Of a stretch of DNA of 37,753 nucleotides, positions 18,040 to 26,102 are shown piece by piece. This DNA comes from Nocardia carnea (lineage in GTDB: Bacteria > Actinomycetota > Actinomycetes > Mycobacteriales > Mycobacteriaceae). The notes under the pieces were generated by a model, which saw nothing but the letters and a program-made list of their open reading frames with translations, made no database searches and was not told where the DNA came from. The stretch covers positions 1 through 37,753 of the forward strand of contig NZ_JARWPM010000203.1 in NCBI RefSeq assembly GCF_029869215.1, in the 5' to 3' direction. The translations under genes were made by a program, and so were the position numbers. Position 1 is the stretch's first letter; each line of letters begins with the position of its first letter.

Positions 18040-18175
18040 GCGGGGCGTTGCAGGGGCGCCCCGATCGTCCGGCCGATTCGGAGCCGGTCCGCCCGGCCCG
18101 CGCAGGAGTCCGGAGCGTGCCGATGTCCGGTGGTGGTACGGCTACCTGCGGCCACGTCCGCGAACGAGTCCCGCG

Positions 18176-18181
18176 TATTCT
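18176..18181 (+). promoter_or_regulatory. -10 box TATTCT for the yjbQ-like gene (leaderless)
   Basis: TATTCT is followed by seven bases and ATG 18189; there is no Shine-Dalgarno sequence. Confidence 0.45.
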
Positions 18182-18188
18182 GCGCACT

Positions 18189-18602
18189 ATGCGGAGCACA
18201 CTGATCGCGGTGCGGACCGGGAACTCCGAGACGGTCCGGGATATCACCGGTGAATGCGCGGACTTCGTGCGGGAGGCCGGTGCCGACGGGCTGCTCCACG
18301 TCTTCGTCCCGCATGCCACCGCCGGTGTGGCGGTGCTGGAATTGGGCGCGCACAGTGACGAGGACCTGCTGGCCGCGCTGCGTGATCTGCTGCCGGCCGA
18401 TGACCGCTGGCGGCACGCGCACGGTTCGCGGGGCCACGGGCGCTCGCATGTGCTGCCCGCCCTCATCGCGCCGTACGCGACCGTCCCGGTGATCGCCGGC
18501 GAACTCGCCCTGGGCACCTGGCAGTCGATTGCTCTGGTGGATGTGAACGTCGACAACCCCGACCGGCAGGTGCGGCTGTCGCTGCTGACTTCCGCCGGAT
18601 GA
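18189..18602 (+). CDS. YjbQ/UPF0047 family protein
   Basis: A 137-aa protein of the compact YjbQ family, reported for E. coli YjbQ to have a side activity as thiamine-phosphate synthase; the physiological role is unclear. The conserved PHATAGVAVLE (His42), the HGSRGHGRSHVLPAL block with His87, and GELALGTWQSI are all present, forming the predicted metal/active site. ATG 18189 gives the normal family length. Longer in-frame starts add sequence unlike the family. It is 27 bp upstream of the Gfo/Idh gene, which seems to have its own leaderless promoter. Confidence 0.85.
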   Translation: MRSTLIAVRTGNSETVRDITGECADFVREAGADGLLHVFVPHATAGVAVLELGAHSDEDLLAALRDLLPADDRWRHAHGSRGHGRSHVLPALIAPYATVPVIAGELALGTWQSIALVDVNVDNPDRQVRLSLLTSAG

Positions 18603-18616
18603 GCCGGGTGCCCCGG

Positions 18617-18622
18617 TAACGT
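18617..18622 (+). promoter_or_regulatory. -10 box TAACGT for the Gfo/Idh gene (leaderless)
   Basis: TAACGT is followed by seven bases and ATG 18630, with no Shine-Dalgarno sequence. Confidence 0.42.
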
Positions 18623-18629
18623 CGGGCCC

Positions 18630-19682
18630 ATGAGCAGTCTCGGCGTGGCGATCATCGGGTACGGCCTGGCGGGTGCGGTGTTCCATGCACCGTTGATCTC
18701 TGCCGAACCGCGAATGCGGGTGGCCGCGGTGGTGACCGGGTCGGCGGAACGGGCCGAACAGGCCCGGCGCGACCACGCCGGGGTCCGGGTGCTACCGGAC
18801 GCCGACGCGTTGTTCGCCGATCCGTCCGGGATAGACGTGGTGGTCGTCGCCGCGCCGAACCGCACCCATGCCGCACTCGCCGGGCGGGCGCTGTCGGCGG
18901 GTACCGCCGTGGTGGTGGACAAGCCGTTCGCGGTCACGTCCGCGGAGGCCGCCGAGGTCATCCGGAGTGCCGGGGAGGCCGGCCGGATCCTCACGGTGTT
19001 CCAGAACCGCCGCTGGGACGGTGATTTCCGGACGGTCCGGCAACTCGTCGAAGACGGCCGGCTGGGGCAGGTGCGCCGCTTCGAATCCCGGTTCGAACGG
19101 TGGCGTCCGGTACCGAAGAGCGGCTGGCGGGAAACCGGTACCGCCGCCGATGCCGCCGGTATCCTCTACGATCTCGGCAGCCATCTCGTCGATCAAGCGC
19201 TGACGCTGTTCGGTCCGGCCGGAACCGTCTACTGCGAGCTCGATTCCCGCCGTCCCGGGGTGAGTACCGACGACGATATGTTCCTCGCCCTGACCCACAC
19301 CACCGGCGTCCGCTCCCATCTGTGGGCCAGTGCGGTGGCGCCGCTGCTCGGGCCGCGTTTCCGGGTGCTCGGGGAGAAAGCCGGCTACGAGGTCCGCGGT
19401 ATGGACCCGCAGGAGGACGCGCTACGCGCCGGGCGGCGTCCCGGCGACGGAACCCCCTGGGGAACGGTCGATCCCGAACGATACGGGACCTTGGGCGCGG
19501 AGCCGGACCGGACGGCGTTCCCGACACTGCCCGGCGACTATCTCGCCTTCTACCGCGCACTCGCCGACGCGATCCTCGACGGTTCCCCCGTGCCGGTGGA
19601 CCCGGGCGATGCCCTGGCAGGCCTGCGGATCCTGGAGGCAGCCCGGGAATCGGCGGAGTCCGGGGCCGTGGTGCGGCTCTGA
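18630..19682 (+). CDS. Gfo/Idh/MocA family NAD(P)-dependent oxidoreductase
   Basis: A 350-aa cytoplasmic dehydrogenase of the family that oxidises or reduces sugars, inositols and related alcohols. The Rossmann motif is VAIIGYGLAG (Gly10 to Gly15). The cofactor/catalytic DKP (97-99) lies in VVVDKPFAV. YDLGSHLVDQA (180-190) supplies the conserved Asp/His of the active site. The C-terminal mixed-sheet domain is complete, ending near RILEAARESAESG. Closest in general appearance to E. coli YdgJ/YhhX-type members. Substrate unknown. It is convergent with the GNAT gene with only 8 bp between stops. Confidence 0.9.
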   Translation: MSSLGVAIIGYGLAGAVFHAPLISAEPRMRVAAVVTGSAERAEQARRDHAGVRVLPDADALFADPSGIDVVVVAAPNRTHAALAGRALSAGTAVVVDKPFAVTSAEAAEVIRSAGEAGRILTVFQNRRWDGDFRTVRQLVEDGRLGQVRRFESRFERWRPVPKSGWRETGTAADAAGILYDLGSHLVDQALTLFGPAGTVYCELDSRRPGVSTDDDMFLALTHTTGVRSHLWASAVAPLLGPRFRVLGEKAGYEVRGMDPQEDALRAGRRPGDGTPWGTVDPERYGTLGAEPDRTAFPTLPGDYLAFYRALADAILDGSPVPVDPGDALAGLRILEAARESAESGAVVRL

Positions 19683-19690
19683 CCGCGCCG

Positions 19691-20377
19691 CTACGGGATG
19701 CGGTATCCCCGGAACGTGACTTTCCTGCGCGTCTCGAAACCGAGCCGTTCGTAGAGGGCGATGGCGCCGGTATTCGATTCGGCGGCGTGCAGGAACGGGC
19801 GTTCGCCGCGGGCGATGATCCGGGCGGCGACCGCGCCGACCAGGCGGGCGGCATGGCCGCGGCCGCGCGCCTCGGGAGCGGTGCAGACGGCGCTGATCTC
19901 GGTCCATCCCGGCGGCCGGAGCCGTTCACCCGCCATCGCGACCAGGACGCCGCCGTCGCGGATACCGAGATAGGTGCCGAGTTCGTGGGTCCGCGGGCGG
20001 AACGGGCCCGGCTGGGTGCGCGCGACGAGATCGAGCATGTCGGGGACGTCCGCCACATTCAGTTCGACCAGGTCGGCCGGTTCGCCGGACCCGGCGTCGC
20101 CGGTGTAGATCATCTGGCGGCCGTCGAGGGTGAAGACGGGTTCCCAGTCCGGGGGCGGCACCGCGGCGGAACTGAACATATCGGCGAATTCGCCGGGGCC
20201 CAGCAGCCGGGCGAGGTCCGCCCAGTCGCCGGGGTCCGGGTCGGCGGGGACAGCGGAGAAGGACGCGACCTCCGCGACGTAGGTACAGGCCTCGCCGTGG
20301 CGGCGCGCGAGATGTGCGTGGTGGCCGCGGAGCGATTCGCTGACCGGATCGTCGAGGACGGTGGCGGTGCGGTACAT
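19691..20377 (-). CDS. GNAT-family N-acetyltransferase (FR47-like)
   Basis: A 228-aa protein with a C-terminal GNAT domain. The acetyl-CoA pyrophosphate loop is ARGRGHAARLV (about 170-180), preceded by the beta-strand EISAVCTAPE and followed by PFLHAAESNTGAIALYERLGF, a strong FR47-type ending. The N-terminal 110 residues are a less conserved domain with a WEPVFTLDGRQMIY segment. It would transfer an acetyl group to an unknown amine. ATG 20377 begins MYRTATVLDDPV, typical for this subfamily. No clear promoter was seen upstream. Confidence 0.85.
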   Translation of the reverse strand: MYRTATVLDDPVSESLRGHHAHLARRHGEACTYVAEVASFSAVPADPDPGDWADLARLLGPGEFADMFSSAAVPPPDWEPVFTLDGRQMIYTGDAGSGEPADLVELNVADVPDMLDLVARTQPGPFRPRTHELGTYLGIRDGGVLVAMAGERLRPPGWTEISAVCTAPEARGRGHAARLVGAVAARIIARGERPFLHAAESNTGAIALYERLGFETRRKVTFRGYRIP

Positions 20378-20857
20378 GACGTGCTGCTGCTCTCTCGGGA
20401 AATGGGGTGGCCGTAGCGGCCGCTGCCGGGCAAGCCTACGGGCAACCGTGCGGCGGGTGACGCCCGATCCCGGCGCGCATCGGCGCTCGGAATGCCGCGG
20501 CTCCGGCGCCGTGGCCGGTCTCGTGGAGGCGGGCGGTGGTCACCGAGCGCGAGAGTGTTGCGGCTTCGGACGCGTGGGGGCGGCGTGCCGCCACCGGGCC
20601 GCGGGGGCGTCCTGGCTCCGGCGCCGGACCCGGGCTCATGGCGGCGGGCGCGACCACCCAGCGCCCCGGCGGTCATGGTGTCCCGCGTCGGTCAGCCGCT
20701 CCGTCGCGGGTCTGCTGGGCTTACCGCCGCGCGGTGCCGGCGACCGGGGCCGTGCCGGTGGCTCGGCACCGGTAACTGAGGGCGGGTTGCTGCAGTTATT
20801 TCCGGCAATACCGCAGAACCCTTCCCGGGCGCCGGTGCGGCGGGCCATCATGGAGTC
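20378..20857. other. 480-bp divergent gap with no recognisable gene
   Basis: Between the GNAT gene (minus) and the molybdopterin oxidoreductase gene (plus). Several open frames cross it on both strands, but all are Arg/Pro/Gly-rich and unlike proteins. It is very GC-rich except for about 20790-20815. No clear promoter pair, RNA gene or repeat was found. It may carry the divergent promoters. Confidence 0.55.
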
Positions 20858-23065
20858 ATGACGCGATCTACGTCTCCTATTCATGCCGGTACCGGCTCCC
20901 GGAACCTGCTGCGCACCTGTCCGCTGTGCGAGGCGGTCTGCGGTCTCGAACTGACCCTCGACGGTGCCGATCAGGTGACCGCGGTCCGCGGAGACAAACA
21001 GGATCCGTTCAGCGCCGGATTCCTCTGCCCGAAGGGCGCGAGTTTCGGCCGGCTCGACGGCGACCCCGACCGCCTCACCGAACCCATGATCCGGGACCGC
21101 GCCACCGGCACGTGGCGGAGCGCGAGCTGGAACGAGGCGTTCGATCTCATCGCCGAGCGCATCCCGGCGATCAAATCGGCGCACGGCAACCAGGCGGTCG
21201 CCCTCTATCTCGGAAATCCGAACGCGCATACCGTCGCAGGCACCCTGTACGCCCCCGCCCTCATCCGCGCGCTCGGCACCAAGAACCTGTTCTCCGCCAG
21301 TACCGCCGACCAGATGCCCAAACAGCTGGCCTGTGGGCTGCTCTACGGAGATCCGCTGGCGGTACCGGTACCCGACCTGGATCGCACATCGTATCTGCTG
21401 ATGCTGGGCGCCAATCCGCTCGAATCCAACGGTTCGGTCTGTACCGCCCCGGATTTCCCCGGCCGGTTGCGGGCGCTGCGCACGCGCGGGGGCCGGCTGG
21501 TGGTGGTGGATCCGCGCCGCACCCGGACCGCGGAGATCGCCGACGAACACCTTTTCATCCGGCCCGGTGCCGACGCGTATCTGCTGTTCGGAATCGTGCA
21601 CACGTTGTTCGCCGAGGGGCTCACCAGGGTGACGGCCGAGGTCCGCGGCCTCGACGAGGTGCGCTCCGCCGCAGCGGAATTCACTCCGGAGATGGTTGCC
21701 GGCCGGACCGGTGTACCCGCCGATACCGTGCGCCGCCTGGCCCGCGAACTCGCCGGGGCGCCCGCCGCGGCGGTGTATGCCAGGATCGGCACCTGCACCG
21801 CGGAATTCGGCACGCTGACGCAGTGGCTCGTCGATATCGTCAATACGCTGACCGGTAATCTCGACCGGCCCGGCGGGGTCATGTTCGCCACCGCCGCGGC
21901 CCGCGGGATCGTGCGCACCAAACCGTTCCGGCCGGGCCGATGGCGCAGCCGGGTCCGGCAGCTGCCGGAGGCGATGGGGGAGTTGCCGGTCGCCACGCTG
22001 ATCGATGAGATCACCACACCCGGTGACGGGCAGGTGCGTGCCCTGATCACGGTGGCGGGCAATCCCGTCCTGTCCGCGCCCAGCGGTCCCCGGCTGGACG
22101 CGGCGTTCGCCGGGCTGGAATTCATGGTCAGCGTCGATCGCTACCTCAACGAAACCACCCGGCATGCCGATGTGATCCTGCCGCCGCCGCGTCCGGTGCA
22201 ATCCCCGCACTACGATTTCGCGCTGCTGCAGTTCGCCGTCCGTAACTATGCCCGGTATTCCCCGCCGCTGGTGCCGCTGGGCGACCGGCCGTCCGAGGCG
22301 GCGGTCTACGTGCGGCTGGGAGCCGCGGTGAGCGGGCAGCCGCACAACCCCACCGCCGATTTCGATCCGCTCGCCGCGTTCGACGAATTCGTGATCGCCG
22401 ATACGCTGCACCGCGCCGGCCTCGCCCAGCGGCGGCCGGATCTTCTGGGGGAGACCACGACCGAACAGCGATTGGATCTGATGCTGCGGCTGGGCCCGTA
22501 CGGTGCCTGGAACGGCGGTGAGCTGAGTCTGCAGACCCTGCTGGACAATCCGCACGGTATCGACCTCGGCCCGCTGCGGCCGCGGCTGGCCGAGGTGCTG
22601 CGGACCGCCTCGGGGAAGGTCGAATTGGCACCCGAACTCCTGCTGGCCGATATCGCCCGGCTGCGCACCGCGGCGGCTGCCGCCCCGGCGGATATGGTGC
22701 TCATCGGGCGGCGGCATCTGCGTTCGAACAACAGCTGGATGCACAATATGGAACGCCTGGTGGGCGGGACGAACCGATGCACGCTGCAAATCCATCCCGA
22801 CGATATCGATCGCCTGGGCCTCGGCGACCGGGCGATCGTGAAATCCGCGGCCGGGTCGCTCACCGTCCCGCTGGAACCCACGGATTCGATCATGCCCGGG
22901 GTGGTGAGCCTGCCGCACGGGTGGGGGCATTCCGGCAGTGCGCAGCAGGTGGCGGCGGACCACCCCGGCGTGAACGCCAACGCCCTGACCGACGATTCGG
23001 TGCTCGATATCCCCTCGGGTAACGCGGTCTTCAACGGTGTCCCGGTGTCGCTGACGCCGGCCTGA
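20858..23065 (+). CDS. Molybdopterin (bis-MGD) oxidoreductase with an N-terminal Fe4S4 site
   Basis: A 735-aa protein of the DMSO reductase superfamily. The Fe4S4 motif is Cys21-x2-Cys24-x3-Cys28 and Cys57 in CPLCEAVCGL and FLCPKG. Cofactor-binding blocks follow: YLGNPNAHTVAG, MLGANPLESNGS, VVVDPRRTRTAEIAD, then VSVDRYLNETTRHADVILPP, and a C-terminal domain with RRHLRSNNSWMHN and VSLPHGWGHSG. It lacks a Tat signal, so it is probably cytoplasmic. Electron partner and substrate are unknown. At the molybdenum-proximal loop the sequence is ASTADQMPKQ, without an obvious Cys, Sec or Ser ligand. M. tuberculosis Rv0197, near mce1, looks to be the same type, from memory. Confidence 0.85.
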   Translation: MTRSTSPIHAGTGSRNLLRTCPLCEAVCGLELTLDGADQVTAVRGDKQDPFSAGFLCPKGASFGRLDGDPDRLTEPMIRDRATGTWRSASWNEAFDLIAERIPAIKSAHGNQAVALYLGNPNAHTVAGTLYAPALIRALGTKNLFSASTADQMPKQLACGLLYGDPLAVPVPDLDRTSYLLMLGANPLESNGSVCTAPDFPGRLRALRTRGGRLVVVDPRRTRTAEIADEHLFIRPGADAYLLFGIVHTLFAEGLTRVTAEVRGLDEVRSAAAEFTPEMVAGRTGVPADTVRRLARELAGAPAAAVYARIGTCTAEFGTLTQWLVDIVNTLTGNLDRPGGVMFATAAARGIVRTKPFRPGRWRSRVRQLPEAMGELPVATLIDEITTPGDGQVRALITVAGNPVLSAPSGPRLDAAFAGLEFMVSVDRYLNETTRHADVILPPPRPVQSPHYDFALLQFAVRNYARYSPPLVPLGDRPSEAAVYVRLGAAVSGQPHNPTADFDPLAAFDEFVIADTLHRAGLAQRRPDLLGETTTEQRLDLMLRLGPYGAWNGGELSLQTLLDNPHGIDLGPLRPRLAEVLRTASGKVELAPELLLADIARLRTAAAAAPADMVLIGRRHLRSNNSWMHNMERLVGGTNRCTLQIHPDDIDRLGLGDRAIVKSAAGSLTVPLEPTDSIMPGVVSLPHGWGHSGSAQQVAADHPGVNANALTDDSVLDIPSGNAVFNGVPVSLTPA

Positions 23066-23273
23066 CACCCGCTGCCGGCGGCGTCCGCGCCGGCCATCAC
23101 CTCTCGTGCGGGCCGGAACTCGACGCCGTCCGGCGGGTGCTCGCCGGTATCGCGGGCGGCACGGGTCCGGATGTCCGGAGTGATCACGGTACAGCGCAGA
23201 TACGGAAGTGGTGCGTCGTCTGGACTTTCGAATCGACCGGAAACACTCGATTCGACCGCCCAGATCCGCGGTG

Positions 23274-23305
23274 ATTGATAGTCTGAGACAGAAATCACTA
23301 TCAAT
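23274..23305 (+). promoter_or_regulatory. Operator/promoter of the mce operon: ATTGATAGT-N14-ACTATCAAT
   Basis: A perfect 9-bp inverted repeat with a 14-bp spacer. The left arm contains TTGATA (23275-23280) and the right arm TATCAA (23299-23304), 18 bp apart, which fits -35 and -10 boxes. A repressor on the repeat would block the promoter. The core TGATAGTCTG-N11-ACTATCA recurs at 34011-34038 beside the tetR gene. Confidence 0.72.
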
Positions 23306-23325
23306 GGTTCCGGTAGGCCGCCGAT

Positions 23326-23354
23326 CGTTCGCCCTCGATGAGGGCGGACGAACG
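23326..23354 (+). promoter_or_regulatory. Leader hairpin of the mce operon mRNA
   Basis: CGTTC (23326-23330) and GCCCTC (23331-23336), a 3-nt loop, GAGGGC (23340-23345), a 4-nt bulge, then GAACG (23350-23354). It lies between the predicted transcription start (about 23311) and the ribosome binding site, so it should fold in the 5' leader. Confidence 0.4.
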
Positions 23355-23372
23355 ACTGCGCTAGGAGATGTG

Positions 23373-24203
23373 ATGGCCCAGGTCCGCGTACCCCCGGCCG
23401 GGGGGCCGGTATCGGCGGGGCTGGAGCGGATCGGTGACAGCACCCGCACACTCGGCCGGGTGGTCCGGCTGGGGGTACGAGCCGGTGCACTCATTGTCTC
23501 CGACAGTGCGCGACTACGGTTCCCGCTCCGCGAAACCCTGGTGCAGGCCTGGTTCTTCGTCTCGGTCTCGCTACTGCCCGCGATCCTGATATCGCTGCCG
23601 ATGGGGGTGGTGATCGCGGTCCAGGTGGGCAGTATCACCGAGAACGTGGGCGCCGCCTCGATGGCCGGCGCGGTCGGCGGGATGGGGGTGATGCAGCAGA
23701 TCGCACCCCTGGCGGCGGCGCTGCTGGTCGGTGGCGCGGGTGCCTCGGCCATCGCCTCCGACCTGGGCTCGCGCACGATCCGCGAGGAGATCGATGCGTT
23801 GCGCACCATGGGGATCGATCCGCAGCGACGGCTGGTCGCGCCGCGGGTGCTGGCGATGACGGTGGTCGCCCCCATGCTGGCGGTCGTCGTGATCCTGATG
23901 AGTATCGTGGCGAGTTTCCTGGTGGCCGCGCTCGCCCAGGGTGTCGCACCCGGCTCGTATTGGCTGTCGTTCGGCAGTTTCGCCTCCGTGCTCGATCTGG
24001 TGATCTGCCTGGTGAAGGCCGCGATATTCGGGTATCTGGTCGCGGTCATCGCCTGCCAGCGCGGCCTGGAGGTCTCCGGCGGCCCGAAAGGTGTGGCCGA
24101 CGGAGTGAACGCCGCCGTTGTGCTCGGGATCCTGGCCTGCCTGGTGGTGAATCTGGTGCTGACCCAGATCGTGCTGCTGTTCGTGCCGATGAGGTTGTTG
24201 TGA
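23373..24203 (+). CDS. yrbEA: YrbE/MlaE-type permease, first subunit of the Mce transporter
   Basis: A 276-aa polytopic protein of the MlaE/YrbE permease family, inner-membrane part of an Mce lipid importer that works with the MceG/Mkl ATPase (not in this window). Family features include LRETLVQAWFFVSVSLLPAIL, QQIAPLAAALLVGGAGASAI, and the ATPase-contact helix region SRTIREEIDALRTMGIDPQR. GGPKGVADGVNAAVV follows near the C-terminus. ATG 23373 has AGGAG five bases upstream; the in-frame GTG three bases earlier would be too close. It is the first gene of an operon running at least to the Mce-associated gene. The stop overlaps the next start (TGATG). Confidence 0.93.
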   Translation: MAQVRVPPAGGPVSAGLERIGDSTRTLGRVVRLGVRAGALIVSDSARLRFPLRETLVQAWFFVSVSLLPAILISLPMGVVIAVQVGSITENVGAASMAGAVGGMGVMQQIAPLAAALLVGGAGASAIASDLGSRTIREEIDALRTMGIDPQRRLVAPRVLAMTVVAPMLAVVVILMSIVASFLVAALAQGVAPGSYWLSFGSFASVLDLVICLVKAAIFGYLVAVIACQRGLEVSGGPKGVADGVNAAVVLGILACLVVNLVLTQIVLLFVPMRLL

Positions 24204-25078
24204 TGGATGCCGGCCGGATCGCCACCCCGACCCCGTACCGCCCGCCCGGACTCCGCTGGACCCGGCCGCTCGGCCGCGCGTGGACGCCACTGGAATCGCT
24301 GGGGCACCAACTGCATTTCGGATACCTGGTATGCCGCGGCCTCGGTCACGCGGTACACCGTTACCGCGGCCGGATGGTGCTGATCTTCACCGATCTCGCC
24401 TGGGGCAGCGGGCGTTCGGTGATCGTCGGCGGCGGGGTGGCGCCGGTACTGGTGATCATGGGTGTGGTGGCCGGCGCGATGATCGGGATCGTCGGCTTCG
24501 GCGCGCTGGACACGCTCGGTGTGGGCCCGCTGGCGGGTGCCATGTCGGCGTTGGCCAACCCGCGGGAACTGGCGCCGCTGGTGGCGGCGGTCGGGTTCGC
24601 CGCGCAGGCCGGCTGCCGGATGACCGCCGAAATCGGCGCCATGCGGATCTCCGAGGAGATCGACGCACTCGAGGCGCACGCCATCGACCCCATCCCGTAT
24701 GTCGTCTCGACCCGCCTGGTGGCCGCGGTGGTCACCGTGATCCCGACCTATCTGATCGGCCTGGCGCTCGGCTTTCTCACCACCGATCTCACGGTCACGC
24801 TGGTGCACGGGGCGGGGTCGGGCGCCTACGGCCATTACTTCCAGATGTTCGTCACCCCAATGGATCTGGTTTTCTCGCTGGTCAAGGTGGTGGTGTTCGT
24901 GGTCCTGGTGACCTGCGTCCACGCCTATTTCGGGTTCTACGCCACCGGGGGACCGGAAGGTGTGGGCGTGGCCTCGGGCCGCGCGATCCGCGCCGGCCTG
25001 GTGCTCATCGCCCTCGGGGATATGGTCATGACCATCGCCATGTGGGGGTTCTCGTCGGAAATCCGATTCACGGGGTGA
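24203..25078 (+). CDS. yrbEB: YrbE/MlaE-type permease, second subunit of the Mce transporter
   Basis: A 291-aa partner of the preceding permease. Conserved parts are AAVGFAAQAGCRMTAEIGAM, the coupling-helix region RISEEIDALEAHAIDP, and FGFYATGGPEGVGVASGRAI near the end. It forms the heteromeric membrane domain with YrbEA. ATG 24203 shares its A with the upstream TGA, so translation is coupled; four bases separate it from mceA. An N-terminal Pro-rich stretch (TPTPYRPPG) precedes the first amphipathic helix, which is normal for YrbE-B proteins. Confidence 0.93.
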   Translation: MDAGRIATPTPYRPPGLRWTRPLGRAWTPLESLGHQLHFGYLVCRGLGHAVHRYRGRMVLIFTDLAWGSGRSVIVGGGVAPVLVIMGVVAGAMIGIVGFGALDTLGVGPLAGAMSALANPRELAPLVAAVGFAAQAGCRMTAEIGAMRISEEIDALEAHAIDPIPYVVSTRLVAAVVTVIPTYLIGLALGFLTTDLTVTLVHGAGSGAYGHYFQMFVTPMDLVFSLVKVVVFVVLVTCVHAYFGFYATGGPEGVGVASGRAIRAGLVLIALGDMVMTIAMWGFSSEIRFTG

Positions 25079-25082
25079 ACCG

Positions 25083-26102
25083 ATGACCGCTGCCGCCATC
25101 TCACTCTCACCTCGTGGGCCGGACCGGGCCGGCTTACGGCTGCGCGGGCTGGCCGCGCTGCTGATCGTCGCCGTGCTGGTCACCGCCTGGGTCCAGTTCC
25201 GCCCCGAACCGCGCGATCAGGTCGGATTCACCGTGCTGACCACGGCCGTCGGGGACGGGGTGGAGCCGGGGACGCCGGTGCGGTTGCGGGGGATGCGGAT
25301 CGGCGAGATCACCGAGATCGGCACCGGCCCGCGGGGGCGCCGGCTCACGGTGCGTATCGACGCCCCGCGGCTGGCCGAACTGTCGACCACGACGCGGGCC
25401 AGGTTCGTCTCGGCGAATGTGTTCGGTTCCACCGCATTGGAATTCGTACCCGCCGCGGGCGGCCGGCCGCTCGCCGCGGGGGATGTGCTCGATATCGCGG
25501 ACCGGGCCGGCAACTACACGGTGACCGGGATCATGCGCGATTCCGGCCGGGTCGTCGCCGAGGTGCTGACCGCCCGGCTCGCGGAATCGGTGCGGAATTC
25601 GGCCGACCTGGTGGATGCCGGTACCGGGATGGTCGCCGCCGCCGTGCTCGTCCTGCGCGTCTGGCAGCAGACCGAACATCTCCCCGTCACCGAACTCGTC
25701 CCGAAACTGGCCGGGATGACCGAGGGTTTCGCCGCCTTCGGCCCGTCGAGCCTGGGCATCCTGCACGCGCTGTCGTCGGTCGACGAACTCGACGACACCG
25801 CCCGCACGCGGCAGGCCTCCGACACCATTTCCGAAGTATCGAATCTGGTCTTCGCCTTCGCCGGCGAAATCGTCGGCGCGCTGGGCCCGACGTCCCGGTT
25901 CGTGGACATGCTGCTGGATGTGGTGATCCCGATGAACCACAGCATGCGTGCGGTCACCCCCGAGCAGATCCGCCGCCTGCTCGACGGTGTGGGCGGGGCG
26001 CTGCACCAGCGCGCCGGCCGCACGGTTCTCGATACCGAGATCCTGCTGGATATGCCCGCCTTCCGGGTGCCGCTGCAACTCCTCCCGGGGGGTGTGCGAT
26101 GA
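25083..26102 (+). CDS. mceA: Mce protein A (MlaD domain)
   Basis: A 339-aa secreted/membrane-anchored Mce protein. One membrane helix at about 19-39 (LRGLAALLIVAVLVTAWVQF) precedes the MlaD/Mce domain. The domain contains GDGVEPGTPVRLRGMRIGEI and the following strand-rich region with VSANVFGSTALEFVP. The rest is the helical Mce C-terminal domain that builds the transport tunnel across the periplasm. At 339 residues it is much shorter than M. tuberculosis Mce1A (about 450), having no extended tail. It ends in an ATGA overlap with mceB. Confidence 0.92.
   Translation: MTAAAISLSPRGPDRAGLRLRGLAALLIVAVLVTAWVQFRPEPRDQVGFTVLTTAVGDGVEPGTPVRLRGMRIGEITEIGTGPRGRRLTVRIDAPRLAELSTTTRARFVSANVFGSTALEFVPAAGGRPLAAGDVLDIADRAGNYTVTGIMRDSGRVVAEVLTARLAESVRNSADLVDAGTGMVAAAVLVLRVWQQTEHLPVTELVPKLAGMTEGFAAFGPSSLGILHALSSVDELDDTARTRQASDTISEVSNLVFAFAGEIVGALGPTSRFVDMLLDVVIPMNHSMRAVTPEQIRRLLDGVGGALHQRAGRTVLDTEILLDMPAFRVPLQLLPGGVR

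Larger units (their letters stand above)
23066..23372. other. Promoter region of the mce operon
   Basis: The 307 bp between the molybdopterin gene and yrbEA. The first 200 bp show nothing definite. The last 100 bp hold an inverted repeat (23274-23305) over a probable promoter, a leader hairpin (23326-23354) and the ribosome binding site AGGAG (23363-23367). Confidence 0.65.

Noticed and set aside
20636..25183. A minus-strand open frame of about 1,500 codons opposite the molybdopterin, yrbE and mceA genes
   Set aside because: It reads as His/Arg/Gly/Pro-rich, low-complexity sequence with no domain, and the plus strand has well-conserved genes throughout. This is the usual antisense frame in high-GC coding DNA.
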